Source: CAZEIW01 sp964512305 (GTDB lineage: Bacteria > Pseudomonadota > Gammaproteobacteria > Burkholderiales > Burkholderiaceae_F). Taken from it: 23,598 nt of DNA. Positions 14,601 through 21,925 of the stretch are shown here, one piece after another. The stretch lies in the NCBI GenBank assembly GCA_964512305.1, contig CAZEIW010000060.1:1-23598 (forward strand), read 5' to 3'. The position numbers and the translations under genes were made by a program. The notes under the pieces were generated by a model. The model saw only the letters and a program-made list of their open reading frames with translations, was not told the origin of the DNA and ran no database searches. Positions within the stretch are counted from its first letter, which is position 1. Every line of letters begins with the position of its first letter.

Positions 14601-15161
14601 ATGAGCCTGCAGGCAACCGCGAACCAAACCGTCGGCCCGTACTTCCACATCGGGATGACCTGGCTCAACTGCGCCGAGATCGCCGGCGCCGGCGTTCCCG
14701 GGCGGCGCGTGACGATCCGCGGCCGGGTGCTCGATGGCCGCGGCGAGCCGGTGCCCGATGCGCTGCTGGAGATCTGGCAGGCCGACGCGTTGGGGCGGTA
14801 CGCCCCACCAGCCGTAGCTCCGCAGGAGCGAAGGCTGGCGGAGCAGCAGCGCTTCCTTGGCTTCGGGCGCATTCCGACCGACGCGCGCGGAAGCTTCGAG
14901 TTCACGACCATCAAGCCCGGCGCGTTGCCGGCCGGCGGACAGGCGCCACACCTGGCCGTCAACGTGTTCATGCGCGGGCTGCTGCGCCACCTGGTGACAC
15001 GAATCTATTTTCCGGACGACGACCACGGCGGCGATCTCGTGCTGAACCTCGTCGAGCCTTCCCGGCGCGCGACGCTGATCGCGCGCGACCTCGGCGGAGG
15101 CATCCTGGAGTGGAACGTCGCGCTGCAGGGGCCCGATGAAACGGTGTTCTTCGATCTGTGA
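14601..15161 (+). CDS. pcaG: Protocatechuate 3,4-dioxygenase alpha subunit
   Basis: The protein is 186 aa, slightly short of the roughly 190-200 aa usual for PcaG. Family motifs are TANQTVGPYFHIGM (6-19), LLEIWQADALGRY (55-67), GFGRIPTD (87-94), FTTIKPGALP (101-110) and PHLAVNVFMRGLLRHLVTRIYFPDD (116-140). As in other alpha subunits the iron ligands are absent; it builds the active-site wall around the beta-subunit iron. GGAG 6 nt before 14601 favours this ATG over the in-frame ATG at 14586 that overlaps the pcaH stop. The segment after GRY, normally an HPxDP-type stretch, is replaced by PAVAPQERRLA (70-80), encoded by a hairpin sequence listed separately. All other parts look intact and the frame is open. 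Confidence 0.96.
   Translation: MSLQATANQTVGPYFHIGMTWLNCAEIAGAGVPGRRVTIRGRVLDGRGEPVPDALLEIWQADALGRYAPPAVAPQERRLAEQQRFLGFGRIPTDARGSFEFTTIKPGALPAGGQAPHLAVNVFMRGLLRHLVTRIYFPDDDHGGDLVLNLVEPSRRATLIARDLGGGILEWNVALQGPDETVFFDL
14808..14838. repeat. Hairpin repeat inside pcaG, in frame
   Basis: This 31-nt near-palindrome has outer arms CCAGCC/GGCTGG, inner arms GCTCC/GGAGC, a GTA/GAA internal loop and a GCA apex loop. It encodes residues 70-80 of PcaG. Its build resembles small dispersed REP-like hairpins of intergenic DNA, and the protein here is about three residues longer than usual and unlike the family. Origin as an inserted repeat is inference; no second copy lies in this window. Confidence 0.55.
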
Positions 15162-15191
15162 CCGGCACCCGCGCCCGCCGGTGCGGACGCG

Positions 15192-16562
15192 ATGAACCCG
15201 GGAGCCGAGTTGCTCGGCCCGCTGCATGCCGGCACAGCGCTGCGTGAGGTGTTCGGCGACCGCACCCGGCTGCAGCGCATGCTCGACTTCGAGGCGGCGC
15301 TCGCGCGCGTGCAGGCGCGCCTCGGGCTGATCCCGGCGACCGCGGCGGTCCCGATCGAAGCCGCCTGCCGCGCCGACCTCTTCGACCTGGCGTCGCTCGC
15401 GCACGGCGCGGTGGAGGCGGGCAACCTCGCCATCCCGATGCTGCGGCAGCTGGTCGCGCTGGTGCAAACGCAGGACCGCGACGCCGCGAAGTACGTGCAC
15501 TTCGGGGCCACGAGCCAGGACGCGATCGACACCGGCGCGGTCCTGCAGCTGCGCGAGGCGCTCGAGACGATCGGCGCCGGCCTCGAGCACCTGATCGGCT
15601 CGCTGGCGGCGCTGGCGGCCGCGCACCGGCATACGCCGATGGCCGGTCGCACCTGGCTGCAGCACGCGGCGCCCACCACTTTCGGCCTGAAAGCCGCCGG
15701 CTGGGCCGACGCGATGCTGCGGCACCGGCAGCGCCTGCGCGAGTTGCGCCCGCGCCTGCTGGTGCTGCAGTTCGGGGGCGCCACCGGCACGCTGGAGTCG
15801 CTGCAGTCGCGCGGAGCCGAGGTCGCGGCGGCGCTCGCAATCGAGATCGGCCTTGGACTGCCGGCTTTGCCCTGGCATGCGCACCGCGACCGCGTGGCCG
15901 AATGCGCCACCGTGATCGGGCTGCTGACCGGCACGCTGTCGAAGATCGCGCGCGACATCGCGCTGTGCGCACAGACCGAGGTCGGCGAGCTCGCCGAGCC
16001 GGCCGCGCCCGGCCGCGGCGGCTCCTCGACCCTGCCGCACAAGCGCAATCCCGTCAGCTGCGCGGCGGTCCTGGCCGCCGGCGCGCGCGTGCCGGCTCTG
16101 GTCTCGACGATGCTCGCGGCGATGGCGCAGGAACACGAGCGAGGCCTGGGCGGCTGGCAGGCCGAGTGGGACACGCTGCCGCAGATCGTGCTGCTCGGCG
16201 CAGGCGCACTGGAGCGGACCGTCGAGCTCGCCGCGCAGCTCGAGGTCGACCCTGGCCGGATGCGCGCCAACCTGGAGGCGACCCGCGGGCTGATCCACGC
16301 CGAGGCGGTCCAAATGGCGCTCGCGCCGTCGGTCGGGCGGCTGGCGGCGCACGACCTGGTGGAGCAGGCCTGTCGCGAGGCGGCGCGCAGCGGACGGGCC
16401 CTGCGCGCGGTGCTGCTCGACGACCCGGCAATCGGCGGCCGCCTGACCGCGGCCCAGATCGACCGGCTGCTGCAGCCCGCCGACGGCGCGGTCGGGGCAT
16501 CGGACGCATGGATCGACCGGGTGCTCGCGGCGGTGGAGACGGACCACGACAAGCGGGGGTGA
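15192..16562 (+). CDS. pcaB: 3-carboxy-cis,cis-muconate cycloisomerase
   Basis: The protein is 456 aa, close to bacterial PcaB. It belongs to the fumarase/aspartase superfamily: the signature GGSSTLPHKRNP (276-287) contains the flexible serine loop, with KYVHFGATSQDAIDTG (100-115) and GRTWLQHAAPTTFGLKAAGW (152-171) as the other active-site regions. GPLHAGTALREVFGDRTRLQRMLDFEAALA at the N-terminus is typical of PcaB rather than adenylosuccinate or argininosuccinate lyase. It converts 3-carboxy-cis,cis-muconate to 4-carboxymuconolactone. It lies 30 nt after pcaG and 4 nt before pcaL, as expected for an operon. The ATG at 15192 has only a weak upstream purine stretch, TGCGGA. Confidence 0.96.
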   Translation: MNPGAELLGPLHAGTALREVFGDRTRLQRMLDFEAALARVQARLGLIPATAAVPIEAACRADLFDLASLAHGAVEAGNLAIPMLRQLVALVQTQDRDAAKYVHFGATSQDAIDTGAVLQLREALETIGAGLEHLIGSLAALAAAHRHTPMAGRTWLQHAAPTTFGLKAAGWADAMLRHRQRLRELRPRLLVLQFGGATGTLESLQSRGAEVAAALAIEIGLGLPALPWHAHRDRVAECATVIGLLTGTLSKIARDIALCAQTEVGELAEPAAPGRGGSSTLPHKRNPVSCAAVLAAGARVPALVSTMLAAMAQEHERGLGGWQAEWDTLPQIVLLGAGALERTVELAAQLEVDPGRMRANLEATRGLIHAEAVQMALAPSVGRLAAHDLVEQACREAARSGRALRAVLLDDPAIGGRLTAAQIDRLLQPADGAVGASDAWIDRVLAAVETDHDKRG

Positions 16563-16566
16563 GGCG

Positions 16567-17760
16567 ATGGCGACGGTTCAGGCAGGCAACGTCCGGCTGC
16601 ACTACCAGCTCGACGGACATATCCACGGCCCCGTGCTGGTGCTGTCGAATTCGCTGGGCACGGACCTGTCGATGTGGGACGGCCAGGTCGAGATGCTGAG
16701 CGAGCACTTCCGGGTGCTGCGGTACGACAGCCGCGGCCACGGCCTCTCGGAAGTGCCGCCCGCGCCGTACCGGATCGAGGACCTGGCGCGCGACGTGATC
16801 GGGCTGCTCGACGCGCTTTCGATCGAGCGCGTGCACTTCTGCGGCCTGTCGATCGGGGGCATGGTGGGGCAATGGCTGGGCGTGCACGCCGCGCAGCGCC
16901 TGCATTCGCTCACCCTTTGCAACACGTCGCCGCAGATCGGCACGCTCGATACCTGGAACGCGCGCATCGACCTCGTGCGGCGCGAGGGCGTGGCGGCGGT
17001 CGCCGACGCGGTGATCGGCCGCTGGTTCACCGAGGCGTTCCGCAGCGCTCACCCGGGCCCCGTGCAGCGCGTGCGCCAGTCGCTGGTGCGCACGCCGGTG
17101 GAGGGCTACCTCGGCGGCTGCGCCGCGGTCCGCGACGCCGACCTGCGCGAGGCCGTTGCGTCGATCGGCGTGCCGACGCTGGTGATCACCGGTATGCACG
17201 ACCCGTCGACGCCGGCCGCCGACGGCCGCAGGCTTGCCGACGCGATCACGGGCGCCCGCTACGTCGAGCTCGACTCGGCGCACCTGTCGAACATCGAGGC
17301 CCGGCTGCGCTTCAACACCGAGCTGCTCGACTTCCTGACGCATCTGGACCGGCCCGCCGCGGCGCACGCGCCCGCCGACGAGCGCGAGCGCCACCGGGCG
17401 GGTCTGAAAGTCCGCCGCGCGGTGCTCGGCGACCCCTACGTCGACCGCTCGCTGGCGCGCCGCAACCCGTTCAACCAGGACTTCCAGGACCTGATCACGC
17501 GCTACGCGTGGGGCGAGATCTGGACCCGGCCCGGACTGCCCCGCCATACTCGCAGCCTGCTGACGCTCGCGATGATGGTCGCGCTCAACCGTCCGGACGA
17601 ATTCAAGCTGCACGTGCGCGCCGCGTTCCACAACGGCGTCACCCGCGACGAGATCGCCGAGACGCTGCTGCAGAGCGCGATCTATTGCGGCGTTCCGGCG
17701 GCCAACTCGGCATTTCACTGGGCCCAGGAGGTGTTCGAGCAGATGGACGCGGCGCGCTAG
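16567..17760 (+). CDS. pcaL: 3-oxoadipate enol-lactonase / 4-carboxymuconolactone decarboxylase fusion
   Basis: The 397-aa protein is a natural PcaD-PcaC fusion. Residues 1-262 are an alpha/beta hydrolase with nucleophile Ser95 (CGLSIGG), Asp212 (GMHDPSTP) and His239 (DSAHLSNIE), plus YDSRGHGLS (53-61). Residues 272-397 are the carboxymuconolactone decarboxylase domain: RHRAGLKVRRAVLG, NQDFQDLITRYAWGEIWTRPGL, then KLHVRAAFHNGVTRDEIAE and YCGVPAANSAFHWAQEVF. One polypeptide therefore decarboxylates 4-carboxymuconolactone and hydrolyses the resulting 3-oxoadipate enol-lactone to 3-oxoadipate. The linker (263-271) is Ala/Pro-rich. The gene begins 4 nt after pcaB and ends 12 nt before livH. The CoA-transferase and thiolase (pcaIJ, pcaF) that finish the pathway are not in the window. 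Confidence 0.97.
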   Translation: MATVQAGNVRLHYQLDGHIHGPVLVLSNSLGTDLSMWDGQVEMLSEHFRVLRYDSRGHGLSEVPPAPYRIEDLARDVIGLLDALSIERVHFCGLSIGGMVGQWLGVHAAQRLHSLTLCNTSPQIGTLDTWNARIDLVRREGVAAVADAVIGRWFTEAFRSAHPGPVQRVRQSLVRTPVEGYLGGCAAVRDADLREAVASIGVPTLVITGMHDPSTPAADGRRLADAITGARYVELDSAHLSNIEARLRFNTELLDFLTHLDRPAAAHAPADERERHRAGLKVRRAVLGDPYVDRSLARRNPFNQDFQDLITRYAWGEIWTRPGLPRHTRSLLTLAMMVALNRPDEFKLHVRAAFHNGVTRDEIAETLLQSAIYCGVPAANSAFHWAQEVFEQMDAAR

Positions 17761-17772
17761 GCAAGCCCGGGC

Positions 17773-18639
17773 ATGCTGGCCAACCTGATCGGCGTGCTGT
17801 TCGACGGCATTGCCTACGGCAGCCTGCTGTTCCTCATCGCGATCGGCCTGTCGGTCACGATGGGCCTGATGAACTTCGTCAACCTGGCCCACGGCGCGTT
17901 CGCGATGCTCGGCGGCTACACAGCGACCGTTGCGATGCAGCGCCTCGGGCTGCCTTTCCTGGCCGCGCTGCCGCTGGCGTTCGCCGCCGCGGCGCTGGCC
18001 GGCATCGTGCTCGAGCGCACGCTGTTCCAGCGCCTTTATCAGGCGAGCCACCTCGACCAGGTGCTGTTCTCGATCGGCATCACGTTCATGGCGGTTGCCG
18101 CCGCGACCTTCGTCTGGGGCCCGAACCAGCAGCCGGTGCGGCTGCCGCCGTTTCTGCACGGCCAGGTGCACTGGTTCGGCCTCGACCTGGGGGTCTATCG
18201 CCTCTTCCTGATCGCCTCGGTGCTGCTGCTGACGCTGGCGTTGACGCTGCTGGTCGAGCGCACGCGCTTCGGGGCGCAGATTCGCGCCGCGGTCGACAAT
18301 CAGCAGGCGGCTGCCGGGCTCGGCATCAACGTCAACCGGGTGTTCGCGCTGACCTTCGCGCTCGGATCCGGGCTGGCCGGACTCGGCGGCGCGCTCGGGA
18401 TCGACGTGCTCGGCCTGGATCCGACCTTCCCGATCAAGTACATGGTGTATTTCCTGCTGGTGGTCGCGGTCGGCGGCGCCGGGTCGATCGCGGGGCCGCT
18501 GATCGCGGCGCTGATCCTCGGCGTGTTCGACGTCGCCGGCAAGTACTACGTGCCCGGGATCGGCGCGTTCGTGATCTACGCGCTGATGGTGGCGCTGCTG
18601 TTCGTGTTTCCGGGCGGCCTGCGCGGACGGCGCGCATGA
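17773..18639 (+). CDS. livH: Branched-chain-type ABC transporter permease (LivH family)
   Basis: The protein is 288 aa, normal for LivH. It is almost entirely hydrophobic, with several membrane helices and the family motifs DGIAYGSLLFLIAIGLSVTMG, MNFVNLAHGAFAMLGGY (33-49), AVDNQQAAAGLGINVNRVF (193-211), and the C-terminal VVAVGGAGSIAGPLIAALILG with FPGGLRGR. With LivM it forms the inner-membrane pore of a HAAT-family importer. It follows pcaL by 12 nt and its stop overlaps the livM start by 4 nt (ATGA). The position inside the pca operon argues that the substrate is an aromatic acid such as protocatechuate or 4-hydroxybenzoate rather than leucine; this is inference. The symbol denotes the family, not the substrate. 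Confidence 0.93.
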   Translation: MLANLIGVLFDGIAYGSLLFLIAIGLSVTMGLMNFVNLAHGAFAMLGGYTATVAMQRLGLPFLAALPLAFAAAALAGIVLERTLFQRLYQASHLDQVLFSIGITFMAVAAATFVWGPNQQPVRLPPFLHGQVHWFGLDLGVYRLFLIASVLLLTLALTLLVERTRFGAQIRAAVDNQQAAAGLGINVNRVFALTFALGSGLAGLGGALGIDVLGLDPTFPIKYMVYFLLVVAVGGAGSIAGPLIAALILGVFDVAGKYYVPGIGAFVIYALMVALLFVFPGGLRGRRA

Positions 18640-19661
18640 ATGCGGCCGCGCGCGCGCCGGATCAGGGGCTCGGCGCGGTTGCGGGCGTTGGCGAAAAGCT
18701 GCCCACCGACCGCTGGCGCGCGCGCGAGGTCGCGGTCTGGGTCCTGTTGCTGCTGGCGTACTTCGCGTTTCCCGACTACCTCGTCCTCGGCAGCCAGATC
18801 CTGATCACGGCGCTGTTCGCGGTGTCGCTGGACCTGGTCCTTGGCTATGCCGGCATCGTGTCGCTCGGGCATGCCGCGTTCTTCGGTCTCGGCGCGTACA
18901 CGGCGGGGCTGCTCGCCGCGCATGGCTGGGGCGAACCGCTGAGCGGGCTGCTTGCGGCCGCCCTGGTCGCGGGCGTGTCGGGCCTCGGCGCGAGCTTCCT
19001 GGTGGTGCGTGGCAGCGACCTCACGCGGCTGATGGTCACCCTTGGCATCGGGCTGATGCTGTGGGAGGCCGCCAACAAGGCCGCCTTCCTGACCGGCGGC
19101 GTCGACGGCCTCAACGGCGTGGCGATGTGGAAGCTGCTGGGCATGTTCGATTTCGATCTCGCCGGCAGGACCGCGTACCTGTACAGCCTGGCGGTGCTGT
19201 TCGCCGGCTTCGTGCTGTTGCGGCGTGTCGTGAGCTCGCCGTTCGGGCTTGGCCTGCGCGCAATCCGGGAAGGCGCGCGCAGGATGCCGGCGATCGGCGC
19301 GCCGGTGCGTCGCCGGCTGGTGTCGGCATTCGCGCTCGGCGCGGCGGTCGCAGGCATCGCTGGCGCTCTGCTGGCGCAGACCACGCAGTTCGTCGGACTG
19401 GACGTGTTCGGGTTCCAGCGCTCGGCCGAGCTTCTGATCATGCTGGTGCTGGGCGGCACCGGTCGGCTGTACGGCGCGCTGCTGGGCGCCGCGGTGTTCA
19501 TGGTTGCCCAGGATTACCTCGCCGGCTTGAACCCCGTGTACTGGCAGTTCTGGCTCGGGCTGCTGCTGGTGGCGGTCGTACTGTTCGCGCGCGGCGGCAT
19601 CCTCGGCGGTGCCGGGACCCTGGCGCGCGCGGTGGCTTCGCGGATGGGGCGGCAGCCATGA
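18636..19661 (+). CDS. livM: Branched-chain-type ABC transporter permease (LivM family)
   Basis: The protein is 341 aa. After about 30 polar residues come several membrane helices with LivM-family motifs: VSLDLVLGYAGIVSLGHAAFFGLGAYTAGL, SFLVVRGSDLTRLMVTLGIGL, SSPFGLGLRAIREG followed by IGAPVRRRLVSAF, and VLGGTGRLYGALLGA. The IREG/IGAPVRR loop is the cytoplasmic coupling loop that meets the ATPases. The start codon overlaps the livH stop (ATGA), and its own stop overlaps livG in the same way. It should pair with LivH to form the translocation path. The frame is open far upstream, but that part is a shadow of pcaL and livH. Confidence 0.93.
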   Translation: MNAAARAPDQGLGAVAGVGEKLPTDRWRAREVAVWVLLLLAYFAFPDYLVLGSQILITALFAVSLDLVLGYAGIVSLGHAAFFGLGAYTAGLLAAHGWGEPLSGLLAAALVAGVSGLGASFLVVRGSDLTRLMVTLGIGLMLWEAANKAAFLTGGVDGLNGVAMWKLLGMFDFDLAGRTAYLYSLAVLFAGFVLLRRVVSSPFGLGLRAIREGARRMPAIGAPVRRRLVSAFALGAAVAGIAGALLAQTTQFVGLDVFGFQRSAELLIMLVLGGTGRLYGALLGAAVFMVAQDYLAGLNPVYWQFWLGLLLVAVVLFARGGILGGAGTLARAVASRMGRQP

Positions 19662-20437
19662 GAGCCGTCATGGAGCCGCCGCCGGCCGCCCGCGCGCTGC
19701 GCACGCAGGGGCTCTCCAGGCGCTTCGGGGATTTCATCGCCAACAGCGCGATCACGCTCACGTTCGAGGCCGGCGCGCGCCATGCGTTGATCGGTCCCAA
19801 CGGCGCGGGCAAGACGACGCTGATCAACCTGCTGAGCGGGTACCTTGCGCCGACCCAGGGCGAGGTGTACCTGGGCGCCGAGCGCATCACGCACCTGGCG
19901 CAGCACGAGCGGGTCAAGCGCGGCATGGCGCGCACGTTCCAGATCAACACGCTGTTCCCGGGGCTCACCGCGCTCGAGTCAGTCGTCCTGGCCGTATGCG
20001 AGCGCAAAGGGTTCGGCGGGCAATGGTGGCGCACCGTCGCGGGACGGCGCGCCGAGATCGACGAGGCGCGCGAGCTGCTGGGTTCGTTGCGGCTGGAGCG
20101 CGACGCCGACCGGCCGACGCGCAGCCTGCCCTACGGCAAGCAGCGGCTGCTCGAGATCGCGCTGGCGCTGGCAACGCGGCCGAGCATCCTGCTGCTCGAC
20201 GAGCCCGCGGCCGGCATCCCGGCGGCCGAGAGCGCCGAACTGTTCGAAGTGATCTCGGCGCTGCCGCGCGAGGTCACGGTCGTCTTCATCGAGCACGACA
20301 TGGGGCTGGTGTTCCGCTTCGCCGAGCGCATCACCGTGCTGGTCGCCGGCCGCGTGCTGACCGAGGGTACGCCGCGCGAGATCGCGGACGACCGGCGCGT
20401 CCAGGAGGTGTACCTGGGAGAGACGCAGCATGCCTGA
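19658..20437 (+). CDS. livG: ABC transporter ATP-binding protein (LivG family)
   Basis: The protein is 259 aa. Nucleotide-binding motifs: Walker A GPNGAGKTT (46-54), Q-loop Gln95 in ARTFQINTLFPGLTA, the LivG-type signature LPYGKQRLLEIALAL (157-171) in place of LSGGQ, Walker B ILLLDEPAAG (177-186) and H-loop His213 in IEHDMGLVF. It supplies one of the two ATPase sites of the Liv-type importer at the cytoplasmic face. Start 19658 overlaps the livM stop by 4 nt; a second ATG at 19670 is possible. livF starts 8 nt before its end, indicating tight translational coupling. Confidence 0.94.
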   Translation: MRAVMEPPPAARALRTQGLSRRFGDFIANSAITLTFEAGARHALIGPNGAGKTTLINLLSGYLAPTQGEVYLGAERITHLAQHERVKRGMARTFQINTLFPGLTALESVVLAVCERKGFGGQWWRTVAGRRAEIDEARELLGSLRLERDADRPTRSLPYGKQRLLEIALALATRPSILLLDEPAAGIPAAESAELFEVISALPREVTVVFIEHDMGLVFRFAERITVLVAGRVLTEGTPREIADDRRVQEVYLGETQHA

Positions 20438-21134
20438 GCTGCTCGAGCTCGAGGGCGTCAGCGCCGGCTACGGCGACGCGGTCGTGATCGAGGACGTCTC
20501 GCTGCGCCTGGACGCGGGCGCCAGCCTGGCGCTGCTCGGGCGCAACGGAGTGGGCAAGACCACGCTGCTGGTGACGCTGATGGGCCTGACCCGCGTTCAC
20601 CGCGGCAGCATGCGCTGGTGCGGTTCCGACCTGTCGGCGCTTCCGACCCATGCGCGCGCCCGCGCCGGACTGGGCTGGGTGCCGCAGGAGCGCTTCATGT
20701 TTCCGTCGCTGACGGTCGAGGAGCACCTGACCGTGGTCGCGCGGCCCGGCCGCTGGGACCTCGATCGCGTCTACGGCCTGTTTCCTCGCCTGAAGGAGCG
20801 ACGCCGCAACTACGGCTACCAGCTGTCGGGCGGCGAGCAGCAGATGCTCGCGATCGGACGCGCGTTGATGGTCAATCCGAAGCTGCTGCTGCTCGACGAG
20901 CCGATGGAGGGCCTGGCGCCGATCATCGTGCAGGAGCTCCTGGCGGTGATGCAGGAGCTGGTCGCAGAAGCGGTCATGGCGGTCGTCATCGTGGAGCAGC
21001 ATGCGAAACTGGCGCTGACCCTGGCGCAGCAGGCCATCGTGCTGGAGCGCGGCCGCATCGTGCTCCAGTCCGACAGCGACAGCCTGCTCGCCGATCCGGA
21101 GCGCCTGCACCGGCTGGTGACCGTTTCACTGTAG
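20430..21134 (+). CDS. livF: ABC transporter ATP-binding protein (LivF family)
   Basis: The protein is 234 aa. Motifs: Walker A GRNGVGKTT (37-45), Q-loop Gln86 in GWVPQERFMFPSLTVEEHL, signature LSGGEQQMLAIGRALM (132-147), Walker B LLLLDEPMEGLAP (152-164) and H-loop His191 in VEQHAKLAL. The Walker A has Arg-Asn-Gly-Val rather than Pro-Asn-Gly-Ala, which is usual for LivF. It pairs with LivG to power the importer and is the last of the four overlapping transport genes. GGGAGAG about 10 nt upstream lies inside livG. A hemerythrin-domain gene follows after 49 nt with its own strong ribosome binding site. Confidence 0.94.
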   Translation: MPELLELEGVSAGYGDAVVIEDVSLRLDAGASLALLGRNGVGKTTLLVTLMGLTRVHRGSMRWCGSDLSALPTHARARAGLGWVPQERFMFPSLTVEEHLTVVARPGRWDLDRVYGLFPRLKERRRNYGYQLSGGEQQMLAIGRALMVNPKLLLLDEPMEGLAPIIVQELLAVMQELVAEAVMAVVIVEQHAKLALTLAQQAIVLERGRIVLQSDSDSLLADPERLHRLVTVSL

Positions 21135-21183
21135 TCGACGCTGTCATTGAAAACCGCAGATCGGCGGCCGGAGGAGTCCAATC

Positions 21184-21789
21184 ATGCGCACCGCGATCCT
21201 GACCATCAAGCAGGAGCACCAGTCGATCGCCGCGGTCCTGCACGGCCTGCGCTACCTTGTCGACGAGGTGCGCGCGGGCCGCTCGCAGCCCGATTTCACG
21301 GTGCTGTTCGCGATGCTGCGCTACATCCAGGAATTTCCCGACCGGCTGCATCACCCGCAGGAGGAAGAGTACCTGTTCCGCTTCCTGCGGCAGCGCGACC
21401 CGGCTTCGGGTGCGTTGCTCGACGAGCTCGAGCAGGAGCATCGGAAGAACGAACTGGTGCGCGACGAGCTGGTCCGGGCGCTCGCCTCCTATCACGGCGG
21501 CTCTGCCGCCGGCCTGGAGACCTTCAGCGATGTGCTCGAGCAGTACACCGCGCTGCAATGGGTGCACATGCGCACCGAAGAGGATCGGGTGATACCGGCC
21601 GCGGAGCGCGTGCTGACCGAGGCCGACTGGAAGGCGATCGGCGATGCGTTCTCCTCGAATCGCGACCCGCTGGTCGGGATCGAGGTCGCCCGCGAGTACC
21701 GCGAGCTCTTCCGGCGCATCGTCAACCTCGCGCCGCCGCCGATCGGGGTCGGCCCGCCGGCGGCGAGTGGACCGGCGGGCAACGCCTGA
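21184..21789 (+). CDS. Hemerythrin HHE-domain protein
   Basis: The protein is 201 aa. It is a four-helix hemerythrin-like protein with candidate di-iron ligands His12 (KQEHQSI), His57 and Glu61 (LHHPQEEEYLF), His86 (EQEHRKN), and His128 and Glu132/133 (VHMRTEEDRVIP). Bacterial members sense or bind O2, NO or redox stress, or help iron-sulfur repair; the exact role here cannot be told. The last 25 residues are Pro/Gly/Ala-rich. GGAGGAG about 9 nt before the ATG is a strong ribosome binding site. It lies 49 nt after livF on the same strand, so it may be read through from the pca-liv operon; an oxygen-related protein beside an O2-dependent ring-cleavage operon is suggestive only. Confidence 0.92.
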   Translation: MRTAILTIKQEHQSIAAVLHGLRYLVDEVRAGRSQPDFTVLFAMLRYIQEFPDRLHHPQEEEYLFRFLRQRDPASGALLDELEQEHRKNELVRDELVRALASYHGGSAAGLETFSDVLEQYTALQWVHMRTEEDRVIPAAERVLTEADWKAIGDAFSSNRDPLVGIEVAREYRELFRRIVNLAPPPIGVGPPAASGPAGNA

Positions 21790-21795
21790 CGTCAT

Positions 21796-21897
21796 CCCCT
21801 CTCCCGCCGTGCGGGAGAGGGGCAGGGTGGGGGTGAGGAGCGGGGCTTCGGCTGCCACCCTCACCCCCGGCCCCTCTCCCGCTTCGCGGGAGAGGGG
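21796..21897. repeat. Doublet of identical-stem hairpins (REP/BIME-like)
   Basis: Two perfect hairpins share the same 12-bp stem. The first has arms CCCCTCTCCCGC (21796-21807) and GCGGGAGAGGGG (21811-21822) around CGT; the second has the same arms (21871-21882 and 21886-21897) around TTC. Between them lie GGTGGGGGTGAG (21826-21837) and a partly complementary CTCACCCCC (21860-21868), so the whole unit is also a large inverted repeat. The first hairpin starts 6 nt after the hemerythrin stop and the second ends 28 nt before the helicase start. This resembles dispersed intergenic repeats known from many proteobacteria. No T-tract follows, so any terminator role would be non-classical. Confidence 0.85.
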
Positions 21898-21925
21898 AGG
21901 TTGGAAGGGAGTAGACTGACGAGTT

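Noticed and set aside
14553..18171. Long open frames on the minus strand opposite pcaG, pcaB, pcaL and livH (more than 600 codons each)
   Set aside because: Their translations are low-complexity and rich in Arg, Ala, His and Gln without domains. They mirror codon bias of the recognisable plus-strand genes, as expected in GC-rich DNA.
16674..18635. Upstream extension of the livM frame across pcaL and livH (about 650 codons)
   Set aside because: pcaL and livH are clear in the other frames. The livM start at 18636 overlaps the livH stop in the standard ATGA arrangement.
21796..21822. Intrinsic terminator after the hemerythrin gene
   Set aside because: The stem is strong but no run of T follows on the plus strand, and the identical second hairpin points to a repeat element.
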